Positions 27,040 to 35,049 of a stretch of DNA of 64,000 bases are shown piece after piece (the stretch's first letter is position 1; each line of letters begins with the position of its first letter). The notes beneath the pieces are model-generated. The model had not been told where the DNA came from and made no database searches. It saw nothing but the letters and a program-made list of their open reading frames with translations. The position numbers and the translations under genes are program-made. Origin of the DNA: Natranaerovirga pectinivora (GTDB taxonomy: Bacteria; Bacillota; Clostridia; Lachnospirales; DSM-24629); assembly GCF_004342165.1 (NCBI RefSeq), contig NZ_SMAL01000003.1, positions 124,001 through 188,000 of the forward strand. Direction: 5' to 3'.

Positions 27040-27747
27040 ATGGATATTAATATACATTATCCTAGAGAAAATATAGATGAGTATTATAAGAATTATAAGA
27101 TGGAAATATCACTTATAAATAAGATATGTACAAATGAATTAGACGAGGCTTTAAATATATGGGACGACCTGATAAATAAAGGGTTTTTTTATGATATATC
27201 AGGTAACAAAGACACCATACGCTCATTAAAAAACCATATGATTGGTCTTTGTTCTTTATTATGTCATAATGTAATTGTGAGGGGTGTTTCACCATATACA
27301 GCTAAAGCGAAAACAAAAGCTTTTATAAGTCTTGTTGAAAAAACTTCCTCTATTATAGAATTAACTGCTATAGGAAAAGATATCATAACAGCCTATAGCA
27401 AACAAGTCTCTTCCCTCGTTAAAGTAGAAGATGAATGTATAAAAAAAGCACTTAATTATATACATAATCACTTAGGAGAGGATATAACTCTTGATGAGGT
27501 TGCTAATGAAGTTTGTTTAAGTAAATGTTATTTTTGCAGCCAGTTTAAAAAAGAAACAAAAATGACTTTTTCTAATTACTTAACCCATATAAGAATTGAA
27601 AGAAGTAAATTCCTCTTAAAACATTCTGATAAAAGCATTTTGGATATAGCCATTTCCCTCGGTTTTAGTAGCCAAAGCTATTTTTCTTCACAATTCAAAA
27701 AACATACCAATATGTCTCCAAAGAAATATCGAAGTTCTATGCTATAG
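27040..27747 (+). CDS. AraC family transcriptional regulator
   Basis: A 235-residue protein. The C-terminal half holds two helix-turn-helix units: ITLDEVANEVCLSKCYFCSQFKKETKMTF and SILDIAISLGFSSQSYFSSQFKKHTNMSPKKYR, the AraC signature. The N-terminal part (about 1-120) has LKNHMIGLCSLLCHNVIVRGVSP, a helical input domain found in a subset of clostridial AraC proteins; its ligand is unknown. It diverges from the nitrogenase-like operon across a 200-base shared region with two Fur-like boxes. AraC regulators beside iron-chelate importers often sense the chelate, so it may activate the operon when the substrate is present; that is inference. Confidence 0.88.
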   Translation: MDINIHYPRENIDEYYKNYKMEISLINKICTNELDEALNIWDDLINKGFFYDISGNKDTIRSLKNHMIGLCSLLCHNVIVRGVSPYTAKAKTKAFISLVEKTSSIIELTAIGKDIITAYSKQVSSLVKVEDECIKKALNYIHNHLGEDITLDEVANEVCLSKCYFCSQFKKETKMTFSNYLTHIRIERSKFLLKHSDKSILDIAISLGFSSQSYFSSQFKKHTNMSPKKYRSSML

Positions 27748-27764
27748 TAAAAAAGGGTAAAAAT

Positions 27765-27796
27765 AAGGATACTTAATTCAACTAAGTATCCCTTTT
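27765..27796. terminator. Bidirectional terminator between AraC and DUF3793 genes
   Basis: GGATACTTA pairs with TAAGTATCC across a short loop and is followed by CTTTTGTTT on the plus strand. The genes on either side converge on it. Confidence 0.65.
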
Positions 27797-27798
27797 GT

Positions 27799-28428
27799 TT
27801 ATATTGGACAATATTCTCTTTCAATGAAATTAATTATAACTTCTTTTGAGTTATCATATCGATTAAATATCTCTGATGCTTCTTCTGGATTGTGATATAC
27901 TTTCCAGTATTTATAAAATAAATATCCTTCACCCTTATTCTCAATAAAAGCCTCAACATCTTCTATTGGGATTCCTAAAAAAATACCAACCTCATGTGGG
28001 CAACTTTCAACTTCAAATCTGTTCCTTAATATATTTAACATCTCTATTAAAGACATTTTTTCTTTATATCCAATGTTTTTTAAAAACTTTAAAGAGTCCC
28101 TTTTATACAAATGTTCTTCTAAAAAATCTTCTTTAAAGAATAGAACAAGTTTTTTATTGTGATCGCCTTTAATTTCATAAAAATTCAAACCTAATTCATC
28201 GCATACTTGAAATTTATACTTTTGCCATAATGTTAAAAGATTTTTTTTACTGGCATTAAAGCTAATCAGAGATGAAGGTTTTTCATCTTCAATTGTTGGT
28301 GCAGCGTTATATGCGATTAAAGATGACAAAAATTCTTTTCCTTCTAAATTTTTAAGTAAAGTGTAATATTTTAATTTCATTGTATTATCCAATATAGCCA
28401 CATCCTTTTTACTTAAGATTCCTTCCAA
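27799..28428 (-). CDS. DUF3793 family protein
   Basis: A 209-residue protein of unknown function. The C-terminal half carries the family pattern CPHEVGIFLGIPIEDVEAFIENKGEGYLFYKYWKVYHNPEEA. It has no signal or membrane segment. It overlaps the 3' end of the flavodoxin gene by 20 bases, so the two are translated together. Co-occurrence with flavodoxin and a Fur-like box suggests a role under iron limitation. The biochemical function is unknown. Confidence 0.8.
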   Translation of the reverse strand: MEGILSKKDVAILDNTMKLKYYTLLKNLEGKEFLSSLIAYNAAPTIEDEKPSSLISFNASKKNLLTLWQKYKFQVCDELGLNFYEIKGDHNKKLVLFFKEDFLEEHLYKRDSLKFLKNIGYKEKMSLIEMLNILRNRFEVESCPHEVGIFLGIPIEDVEAFIENKGEGYLFYKYWKVYHNPEEASEIFNRYDNSKEVIINFIEREYCPI

Positions 28429-28834
28429 AAACTCTACATTCTTCTAAACCATCATCATCAGGTGTGTTTTGAATAATCAACCCTTCTGATAACAAATTAA
28501 CACCCATATTTTTGATACGCTCTTCCCAATCTCTCATCCACTGACCATCGCCCCAATCATATGAGCCGAATAGGGCTACTGCTTTTTCATTTAAATCTAC
28601 TTTCTCTAATGATTCCATAAAAGGCTCCATCTCATATTCTTCTAAAACTTCATCTCCCATAGATGGGCATCCAAAAGCAACAACATCAGAGTTTAAAACT
28701 TTATCAACAGAAGCTTTATTAACATCTAATACTTCAACAATTGTGCCACCTTCTTTTGCACCTTCTGCAATTGCATCTGCCATAATTTTAGTATTACCAG
28801 TACCACTCCAATAAATTATTGTTATAATTTTCAT
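28409..28834 (-). CDS. Short-chain flavodoxin
   Basis: A 141-residue flavodoxin that replaces ferredoxin as an electron carrier when iron is scarce. The FMN loop is YWSGTGNTKIMADAI (about 8-22); ring-stacking segments GCPSMGDEVLEE and GSYDWGDGQWM are typical of clostridial short-chain flavodoxins. It is the first gene of a pair with DUF3793. A Fur-like box lies at 28896-28910, about 60 bases upstream. It could feed electrons to the nitrogenase-like system encoded next door. Confidence 0.93.
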   Translation of the reverse strand: MKIITIIYWSGTGNTKIMADAIAEGAKEGGTIVEVLDVNKASVDKVLNSDVVAFGCPSMGDEVLEEYEMEPFMESLEKVDLNEKAVALFGSYDWGDGQWMRDWEERIKNMGVNLLSEGLIIQNTPDDDGLEECRVFGRNLK

Positions 28835-28895
28835 AAATATCCTCCTTTTATAATAATATTTATACTTTTACCACCTTGTATATTTTACCAAATAT

Positions 28896-28910
28896 TGATA
28901 ATGAATGTCA
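28896..28910. promoter_or_regulatory. Fur-like box upstream of the flavodoxin gene
   Basis: TGATAATGAATGTCA matches the 7-1-7 Fur consensus at 12 of 14 defined positions, about 60 bases upstream of the flavodoxin start. Confidence 0.5.
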
Positions 28911-28949
28911 ATATCATCTTTCTACTTATTGTGTTTAATTTTACACATT

Positions 28950-28988
28950 AAAAAACACATAATGATAAATTATCATTATGCGTTTTTT
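28950..28988. terminator. Terminator of the citrate synthase gene
   Basis: An 18-bp stem (one A-G mismatch) closes a 3-base loop: AAAAAACACATAATGATA with TATCATTATGCGTTTTTT. A-runs on the left and T-runs on the right make it work in both directions. Confidence 0.75.
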
Positions 28989-28994
28989 AACTTA

Positions 28995-30365
28995 CTATCT
29001 ATTATCTAGTTCTTCATACTCTTGTTTTTTTGATATACTCTTGTATGCTGGTCTTATAATCTTTCCGTTATTAACAATCTCTTCAATTCTATGAGCACTC
29101 CATCCAACAATTCTTGAAATTGCAAATAATGGCGTATATAATTCTTCTGGTATTCCTAACATTCTATACACAAATCCAGAGTAAAAATCTACATTAGCAC
29201 TTACGCCTTTATACATTTTTCTTAAATGTGCAATTACTTGTGGCGCAACTTCTTCTACTTTAGAATATAGTAAAAACTCATCTTCTAATCCTTTATCTTT
29301 AGCAAGTTTTTCAACATATTCTTTGAATATTACTGCTCTAGGATCTGAAACGGAATAAACTGCATGTCCTATTCCATATACAAGTCCTGATTTATCAAAT
29401 GCTTGTTTTGTTAATATTTTTTCTAAATAAGCAAATATCTCATCTTCGTCTTTCCAATCTTTGATGTTCTCTTTAATATCATCAAACATTTGAACAACTT
29501 TTATATTAGCGCCTCCATGCCTAAAACCTTTTAAGGAACCTAATGCAGCTGCAATAGCTGAGTAAGTATCTGTTCCAGAAGATGTAACAACATGGGTTGT
29601 GAAAGTTGAATTATTACCACCACCATGTTCTGCATGTAATACCAAAGCTAAATCTAATAAAGTTGCTTCTAGCTCAGTATACTTACTATCTGGCCTAAGC
29701 ATATGGAGAATGTTCTCCGCTGTACTTAATTCAGGTTTTGGACTATGGATAATTAAACTGTTTTTATTATAATAATGGTCATAAGCTTGATACCCATATA
29801 CCGCAATTAATGGAAAATAGGCTATCATTCTTAAAGATTGTCTTACTACATTTTGAACACTATTATCATCAGCTTTTTCATCATAACTGTACATAGAAAG
29901 AACACTTCGTGCAAGCACATTCATCATATTTTTACTCGGTGCTTTCATTATTATATCTCTAACAAAAGAACCTGGTAATTCTCTAAAAGTTCCTAACATT
30001 TGTTGAAATTCTATTAATTCATTTCTGTTTGGAAGCTTGCCAAACATTAGTAGATACGTTGTTTCTTCAAATCCATAACGATTATCTGAAACAAACCCAT
30101 TTACCAAATCATTTATGTCTATTCCTCTATATCTTAATCTACCTGGTACTGGTATGGTTTCATTTTCATCTATAATGTATGAGTGTACTTCACCAATTTC
30201 TGTTAATCCAGCCATGACACCTCTGCCGTTTATATCTCTAAGGCCTCTTTTTACTTCATATTTTGTATACAATTCTGGATTTATATAGCTACATTTTTCT
30301 GCTAGATCGCTTAATTCATTTAATCTTGGACTCTCAATTTGATCGAGAAATTTCTTTTTGCTCAT
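28995..30365 (-). CDS. gltA: Citrate synthase
   Basis: A 456-residue enzyme joining acetyl-CoA and oxaloacetate. Family motifs: PVPGRLRYRGIDINDLV in the N-terminal part, LVLHAEHGGGNNSTFTTHVVTSSGTD with the first catalytic His, GSLKGFRHGGANIKV with the second, and VYGIGHAVYSVSDPRA with the oxaloacetate-binding His; the catalytic Asp region VDFYSGF is near the C-terminus. The extended N-terminal region (about 55 residues) is typical of a clostridial type. It is transcribed alone. In a fermenting anaerobe it probably serves glutamate synthesis. Confidence 0.92.
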   Translation of the reverse strand: MSKKKFLDQIESPRLNELSDLAEKCSYINPELYTKYEVKRGLRDINGRGVMAGLTEIGEVHSYIIDENETIPVPGRLRYRGIDINDLVNGFVSDNRYGFEETTYLLMFGKLPNRNELIEFQQMLGTFRELPGSFVRDIIMKAPSKNMMNVLARSVLSMYSYDEKADDNSVQNVVRQSLRMIAYFPLIAVYGYQAYDHYYNKNSLIIHSPKPELSTAENILHMLRPDSKYTELEATLLDLALVLHAEHGGGNNSTFTTHVVTSSGTDTYSAIAAALGSLKGFRHGGANIKVVQMFDDIKENIKDWKDEDEIFAYLEKILTKQAFDKSGLVYGIGHAVYSVSDPRAVIFKEYVEKLAKDKGLEDEFLLYSKVEEVAPQVIAHLRKMYKGVSANVDFYSGFVYRMLGIPEELYTPLFAISRIVGWSAHRIEEIVNNGKIIRPAYKSISKKQEYEELDNR

Positions 30366-30720
30366 AATAATCCCTCCTAATTATCTTATCTTTTATCTTT
30401 TTATTTTCCTTTTTTACTTTATATATACAAAAACATATCTAATTTAATCGTAGGTATAAGGCTTTGTTTTAAGTACAGAGTTGTTAATAGAAAGAAACAA
30501 AAATCCCAGTTCCCATAAGACGTGTCAAAAAACACGTGATACGAAAATGTATTTAGAGATATGTATAGCTTTATATATTTACACTATCGTATTATAATTA
30601 TACTACATTCTAGTCAATAAATAAAGCATGCAATTTTTCAGTTATTTTGTAAATAAATGAAAAGGAAAAAGCTTTGTATAAATAAATTACACAAAGCTTG
30701 GTTAAAAATTCTTTCCTTTA
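30366..30720. other. Intergenic region upstream of citrate synthase
   Basis: AT-rich and without a convincing ORF. It contains a short hairpin, ACGTGT with ACACGT, near 30523-30540, and the terminator hairpin at 30667-30700. I see no recognisable riboswitch. Confidence 0.4.
30667..30700 (-). terminator. Terminator after the Ntn-hydrolase unit
   Basis: On the minus strand AAGCTTTGTGTAA pairs with TTATACAAAGCTT and is followed by TTTTTCC. It lies just behind the broken gene tail at 30721-30846. Confidence 0.7.
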
Positions 30721-30846
30721 TTAATTACTTTTATATAAATGCACTGTATTGTAGTCTCCGTAAACTGTAAGGGACATAGTTTTTTTAGTTAGATTATAAA
30801 CTACAGACCAAGCCTCTCCTTCTTTAATCACTTGTTGTTGCAATAA
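30721..30846 (-). pseudogene. C-terminal remnant of a paralogue of the neighbouring Ntn-hydrolase
   Basis: On the minus strand an open stretch of 41 codons encodes WSVVYNLTKKTMSLTVYGDY and ends in YKSN then stop. It closely parallels WSVVYNLTQRTVAVTFHNDL and the end of the intact hydrolase just upstream. It begins after an in-frame TGA 19 bases downstream of the intact gene's stop, with no start codon. It looks like the surviving tail of a tandem duplicate. Confidence 0.75.
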
Positions 30847-30864
30847 CTTTCAGTCTTATCTGTA

Positions 30865-31926
30865 TTAAATTTCATAATAGTACACTGTTTCTAAGTCGTT
30901 ATGAAAAGTTACTGCAACGGTTCTTTGGGTTAAATTGTATACGACAGACCAGAATTGACGATTTGCTTGGGAATGTAGTAATTCAAGTGCCTCTTCGACA
31001 GTTAATATACCATTTGATGCAGTTAAAGTTCTTTCAAAATAACTATAACGTTTGCACCCTCTCCTTGGGTTCGGGTTATTATACAGTTGATGATTGGTTA
31101 TTATTTGATAATCTTTTTCTTGATCAATAACTTTCATTTCCTTATTAACAAATTCTATAATTATGGAATCTCCTGTCGCATCAGCAAATATAAAGTGGGA
31201 TGGATAATTTTTATATAATGCAATATTATATTGAGATATGATTTCAAGTGCTTCTTCAACGGTTCCAGCTTTATCTAAAATATATCGTAAAATTGTTATA
31301 TCAAAAAATGTTTTTTTATCTTTATCAACAGGGGCTTTTGAACCCTCTAATGTTAATGTAGACACTGCTAAACCTTTTTCATTCATACCGTCAACGATTA
31401 GGTATGGTGCAGCCAATGTCGTAAGTTTTGACTTCATTTTAGTATCATCTGTATCATTATTCCAACCAAAAAAAGCATAACTTCCCATTGCAATAGATTG
31501 ATAGCTATTTTTAGGGTTTGTTTCAATTACCACTGGAATGGTATAAGGATAATCAAAGTTTTTTGCAAAAATTCTATCCCCTTCGGGAGTAGTTGCTGTA
31601 AAAACAGCACAGCCTTGAAAATCATAAATTTCATCCCAACCATCTAATAATCCATAAGCTAGGTTATTTTTTATAAAGCTTTCTAATTCTTCTTCACTAG
31701 ATGCCCCTTTCTCAATGTATTTATCAAAAGAATACCCACCATAATACTTCATCTCATAAAATGGCAAGTTTCCTACTTTTTTAATAGATGCAATGGTTGC
31801 AATTTCATTATGAAACAGTCCAACGAACATTAATATTGGTACTATAATTATACTTATTACGATCAAAAAAATTTTTCTAATAGATTGCTTCTTCTTTACT
31901 TTTCTGCCATTTTTAATCTCTTTCAT
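30865..31926 (-). CDS. Membrane-anchored linear-amide Ntn-hydrolase (choloylglycine hydrolase / C45-like)
   Basis: A protein of about 353 residues with one N-terminal membrane segment (roughly residues 18-40) and an extracellular Ntn-hydrolase domain. The nucleophile is probably the Cys in FQGCAVFTATTPEGDRIFAKNFDY (about residue 106), followed by the conserved Arg/Lys and Asn-Phe-Asp of the family; the later block VDGMNEKGLAVSTLTL fits as well. Members cleave linear amides such as bile-salt conjugates, acyl-amino acids or penicillin V; the substrate here is unknown. GGAGGGG lies six bases before the chosen ATG. Two operators matching the one before blaI lie upstream, so it is probably induced with the BlaR1-like system. 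Confidence 0.8.
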   Translation of the reverse strand: MKEIKNGRKVKKKQSIRKIFLIVISIIIVPILMFVGLFHNEIATIASIKKVGNLPFYEMKYYGGYSFDKYIEKGASSEEELESFIKNNLAYGLLDGWDEIYDFQGCAVFTATTPEGDRIFAKNFDYPYTIPVVIETNPKNSYQSIAMGSYAFFGWNNDTDDTKMKSKLTTLAAPYLIVDGMNEKGLAVSTLTLEGSKAPVDKDKKTFFDITILRYILDKAGTVEEALEIISQYNIALYKNYPSHFIFADATGDSIIIEFVNKEMKVIDQEKDYQIITNHQLYNNPNPRRGCKRYSYFERTLTASNGILTVEEALELLHSQANRQFWSVVYNLTQRTVAVTFHNDLETVYYYEI

Positions 31927-32119
31927 GTATAACCCCTCCATTAATTGTTATTACAAAAATTATAATACTTAACAGTATTGATTCAGTGAATTTCCTTGCC
32001 TTTTCATTGCCCATTGTAGTTTAATTTAACTCATAAAAATGGACTGTATTCATTAGCATTATTTGATATTTTTAAAAGTATTTTTAGCAATAATTGAGAT
32101 GCTTTGAATACAAATAAAT

Positions 32120-32135
32120 TATTACATATGTAATA
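32120..32135. promoter_or_regulatory. BlaI-type operator 1 upstream of the Ntn-hydrolase
   Basis: TATTACATATGTAATA, a perfect 16-base palindrome of the form TATTAC-N4-GTAATA, about 195 bases upstream of the hydrolase start. The same form occurs in front of the blaI-like gene at 34909-34924. Confidence 0.65.
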
Positions 32136-32144
32136 CTTATCTAT

Positions 32145-32162
32145 ATATTACAATCGTAATAT
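32145..32162. promoter_or_regulatory. BlaI-type operator 2 upstream of the Ntn-hydrolase
   Basis: ATATTAC, four bases, GTAATAT: the second copy of the TATTAC-N4-GTAATA element, with its centre 26 bases from that of the first. Confidence 0.65.
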
Positions 32163-32215
32163 TATATTGTCAAGGTTTTTTTGCAATGTTTACAAAAATG
32201 AATTTATTTTTTTCA

Positions 32216-32251
32216 TAAAAAAAATCAACCTATAATCTTTTATAGGTTGAT
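32216..32251 (-). terminator. Terminator after the BlaR1-like gene
   Basis: On the minus strand ATCAACCTATA pairs with TATAGGTTGAT, with a 6-base loop and eight T behind. Confidence 0.8.
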
Positions 32252-32276
32252 CAAAAAATGGAAGTTATTATTTTGA

Positions 32277-34511
32277 TTAATTAGTAGATGAATATAATAT
32301 ACTGTTTAGTTTTTTTATATCATTATAGGTTACATAATGCACTGGCTCATTACTATTTTCAAATACAAGGGCACCAACGATATCTTTCCATAATATAACT
32401 GTTATGCTTTCTCCATTTACATCATTAATTTTAAAATAATAACTAGGTCTTTCTACCATAAACACATTAGGATCTAATTTTGTTGCATTTTCTATTAATC
32501 CATCTACAATACTTATTTTTTCCTCAGCTAAAAAAACTCTACTTGGTGATTTCCTTTCCATGTCAAGTAAAGAATCATACACTTCTACACTTGGATATAT
32601 TGGGCTGGATTTAATAAAAGGCATCTTAGATAATTTCACTTGTGAATCACTAATATAAATATAGAATTCTCTTTCTTTAAATACAACATTATCAGAATCT
32701 AATATACTTACATTTATCTTGACTTTTTGCTCTTCAATTATTATGTTCTCATCATTATAAGGTTTCCAACATAATATAGTGTCTGTTGATACTTCAGCTT
32801 TTTTACCAATAAAATTTGCTTTTTCTGTATGATTATCAATTATTGAAAAAAAACCATAGTCCGTAGAATATATAACTCTATCTAGCTCACCATTGTATTG
32901 TGAAGACAATACTATTCCTGTTTGGTACTCTAATGGGTAATTGCTGTGATAATTAATAATAAAATCTTCATTCATTAATTTTAACAGCTCTTTTAGTGTA
33001 TCTTCACTTTTTAAATACTCACTTAATTGAATATCAAAATCTTGAGCTATATCTTCTACATGATAATTCAAAGCAATGTCTTCATCATTTGTAAGTATGT
33101 TAAAAAATATAACTTCTTGGTTTTTTATTAATGGAAATGCATATAAAATCGTCGCATTTTTTTTGAGCGTTTCTTTTATATTAATTATATCTAACTCAAT
33201 GTTTTCTTCAAAATAGTAATCTATTCGTATGCTCTCCTCATTGACTTCTAATGATTGAACATTTTCACCATAATATAATGATTCTACAAGGGCTACTAAA
33301 TCATAATTATTTGAATCTACAAATTCCATTATTTGCTCAATATCCAGTGACCAATTACGCTCTTTATCTACACTAAAACTAGAAATTGGACTAGTTAATA
33401 AAACACTTCCTAAGAGGGTAATACAAATTATCCCTACAATAAAACAGAGCCCTTTTTTTCTCTTAGAGATTTCCGATGCCTTAATCATCTTAATTCTTCT
33501 TTTAATACTTCTTCTATTGTCAACTACCCCTACTACATTAGGAATAAATTTATCCATTGAGAATTTTTCAAGGACTACTAGAAGGGTTTTCCCATAATCC
33601 CTATACTCATTGTTTGTAAGAACATCAATAACATTATCATCTGTAGCTATTTCCATATCTTGTCTTATTAACTTAAAACAATGCCAAATAATAGGATTAA
33701 ACCAATGTAAACTTTGAAGTATTAACAATATATAATTAACTAGTAAATCTTTTCTTTTATAATGTGCCAATTCATGTAGGAAAATATATTCAATTTCTTT
33801 ATCTGATAATGTTAGCACATCTAATTTTAATAGTATTCTAGGTTTAAATACACCAAATAAAGATGGCGTATTCACTACATCTTGTATAAATATATTTATA
33901 TTTTTTTTAATTCTTACTTTTTTCTTGCAATGTTCAAGAATTACATTTACTCTATCGTCTTCTAATACATAACCCATTGAAATCTTTTTGTGCAATGCAA
34001 AGTAAGTATAAATAATCCACAATATAAAAGAAAAGACTCCTAATAACCAAATAAAAATAAAAATACTTTTCGCATCAGGTACATAATATACATCCGTACC
34101 TCCATCATATGTATTATTAATATTATTAAAAACTATAGGTTCCTTTAAGATATCATCCGATTTATTATGTTCTTGTAAGAGATCTACTGTCGAATTGTTT
34201 TGTATGCTATTTTCAAGATTTGTGATTTGAATAGGATTCCTTTGTTGGACTTTTTCATTATCTAGCAATGTAATATTTATGCTATTTTCTATATTAGGCC
34301 AATTGAGATGATTAAAAATACTCAATTGGCTCTCTGGTCCATATGGGATAATTATTTTAAATATTAAAATTGCCCATAGGAAATAATGCCATCTACCACT
34401 TAATTTGTCTTTGAGGATGGTCTTAGATAAAATTATTACTATACCTACAACTGTTGCATATAGGGACGTTGTTATGACTAAATTAAATATATTGTTTAAT
34501 ATATTTACCAA
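32277..34511 (-). CDS. BlaR1/MecR1-like M56 metallopeptidase sensor without penicillin-binding domain
   Basis: A 744-residue integral membrane protein. About four membrane segments in the first 350 residues enclose the cytosolic M56 zinc-peptidase motif HELAHYKRKD (about 247-256) and its Glu in RQDMEIATDD. After a last membrane segment (about 355-375) comes an extracellular part of about 370 residues. It lacks the SXXK/KTG motifs of the BlaR1 sensor; segments such as NATILYAFPL recall DUF4825-type domains. It probably senses an envelope signal other than, or in addition to, beta-lactams, and inactivates the BlaI-like repressor by proteolysis. It lies two bases behind the repressor gene, same operon. 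Confidence 0.85.
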   Translation of the reverse strand: MVNILNNIFNLVITTSLYATVVGIVIILSKTILKDKLSGRWHYFLWAILIFKIIIPYGPESQLSIFNHLNWPNIENSINITLLDNEKVQQRNPIQITNLENSIQNNSTVDLLQEHNKSDDILKEPIVFNNINNTYDGGTDVYYVPDAKSIFIFIWLLGVFSFILWIIYTYFALHKKISMGYVLEDDRVNVILEHCKKKVRIKKNINIFIQDVVNTPSLFGVFKPRILLKLDVLTLSDKEIEYIFLHELAHYKRKDLLVNYILLILQSLHWFNPIIWHCFKLIRQDMEIATDDNVIDVLTNNEYRDYGKTLLVVLEKFSMDKFIPNVVGVVDNRRSIKRRIKMIKASEISKRKKGLCFIVGIICITLLGSVLLTSPISSFSVDKERNWSLDIEQIMEFVDSNNYDLVALVESLYYGENVQSLEVNEESIRIDYYFEENIELDIINIKETLKKNATILYAFPLIKNQEVIFFNILTNDEDIALNYHVEDIAQDFDIQLSEYLKSEDTLKELLKLMNEDFIINYHSNYPLEYQTGIVLSSQYNGELDRVIYSTDYGFFSIIDNHTEKANFIGKKAEVSTDTILCWKPYNDENIIIEEQKVKINVSILDSDNVVFKEREFYIYISDSQVKLSKMPFIKSSPIYPSVEVYDSLLDMERKSPSRVFLAEEKISIVDGLIENATKLDPNVFMVERPSYYFKINDVNGESITVILWKDIVGALVFENSNEPVHYVTYNDIKKLNSILYSSTN

Positions 34512-34513
34512 TA

Positions 34514-34888
34514 TTAATCCTCCTCGTCAAGGATCCTTTTTAAGTTATCTATATCTTCTTTTGTTATCTTATGCTCTTTCACAAAACTTGTTAGCATCAT
34601 CTTTACCGAACCATTATAAACTTTTTGTATAAATGAGTTGTTAGCAAATTCTTGATAGTCAATTTCTGATATACTAGGAGAATATATATAAGCTTTTCCA
34701 TCTGTCTTTTCTGCTTTTATAGCTCCTTTTGCAACCAACCTATTGATCAGTGTATAAACTGTTTTGTCTTTCCAATCTGTTCGATTTGTTAGTACTTCTA
34801 CTATGTTAGCGCTAGTACTATCCCCAACTTCCCATAATATTTTCATAACTTCTAATTCAGATTCTGAAATCTGTGGTATTGCTTTCAT
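34514..34888 (-). CDS. BlaI/MecI/CopY family repressor
   Basis: A 124-residue repressor. The N-terminal winged helix reads ISESELEVMKILWEVGDSTSANIVEVL and WKDKTVYTLINRLVAKGAI, typical of BlaI; the C-terminal helices form the dimer. In this family cleavage by the BlaR1 protease releases it from paired palindromes. A matching palindrome lies at 34909-34924, 20 bases upstream of the start, and two more precede the Ntn-hydrolase. The regulon therefore probably includes itself, the M56 sensor and the hydrolase. Confidence 0.9.
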   Translation of the reverse strand: MKAIPQISESELEVMKILWEVGDSTSANIVEVLTNRTDWKDKTVYTLINRLVAKGAIKAEKTDGKAYIYSPSISEIDYQEFANNSFIQKVYNGSVKMMLTSFVKEHKITKEDIDNLKRILDEED

Positions 34889-34908
34889 AATTGACCTCCT
34901 TAATTTAA

Positions 34909-34924
34909 TATTACCATTGTAATA
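34909..34924. promoter_or_regulatory. BlaI-type operator at its own promoter
   Basis: TATTACCATTGTAATA, identical in form (TATTAC-N4-GTAATA) to the two elements upstream of the Ntn-hydrolase at 32120 and 32145. Confidence 0.7.
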
Positions 34925-35049
34925 CTAATTATAGATTACAACTGACATCTCTTTTTGTCAATACAATTTTCTTGTAAATTATAAAAAAATATGCCAACTT
35001 TATTAAACCAATTCACTTTTATAACATTTTCAAATGAGCCTTTTAAAAC

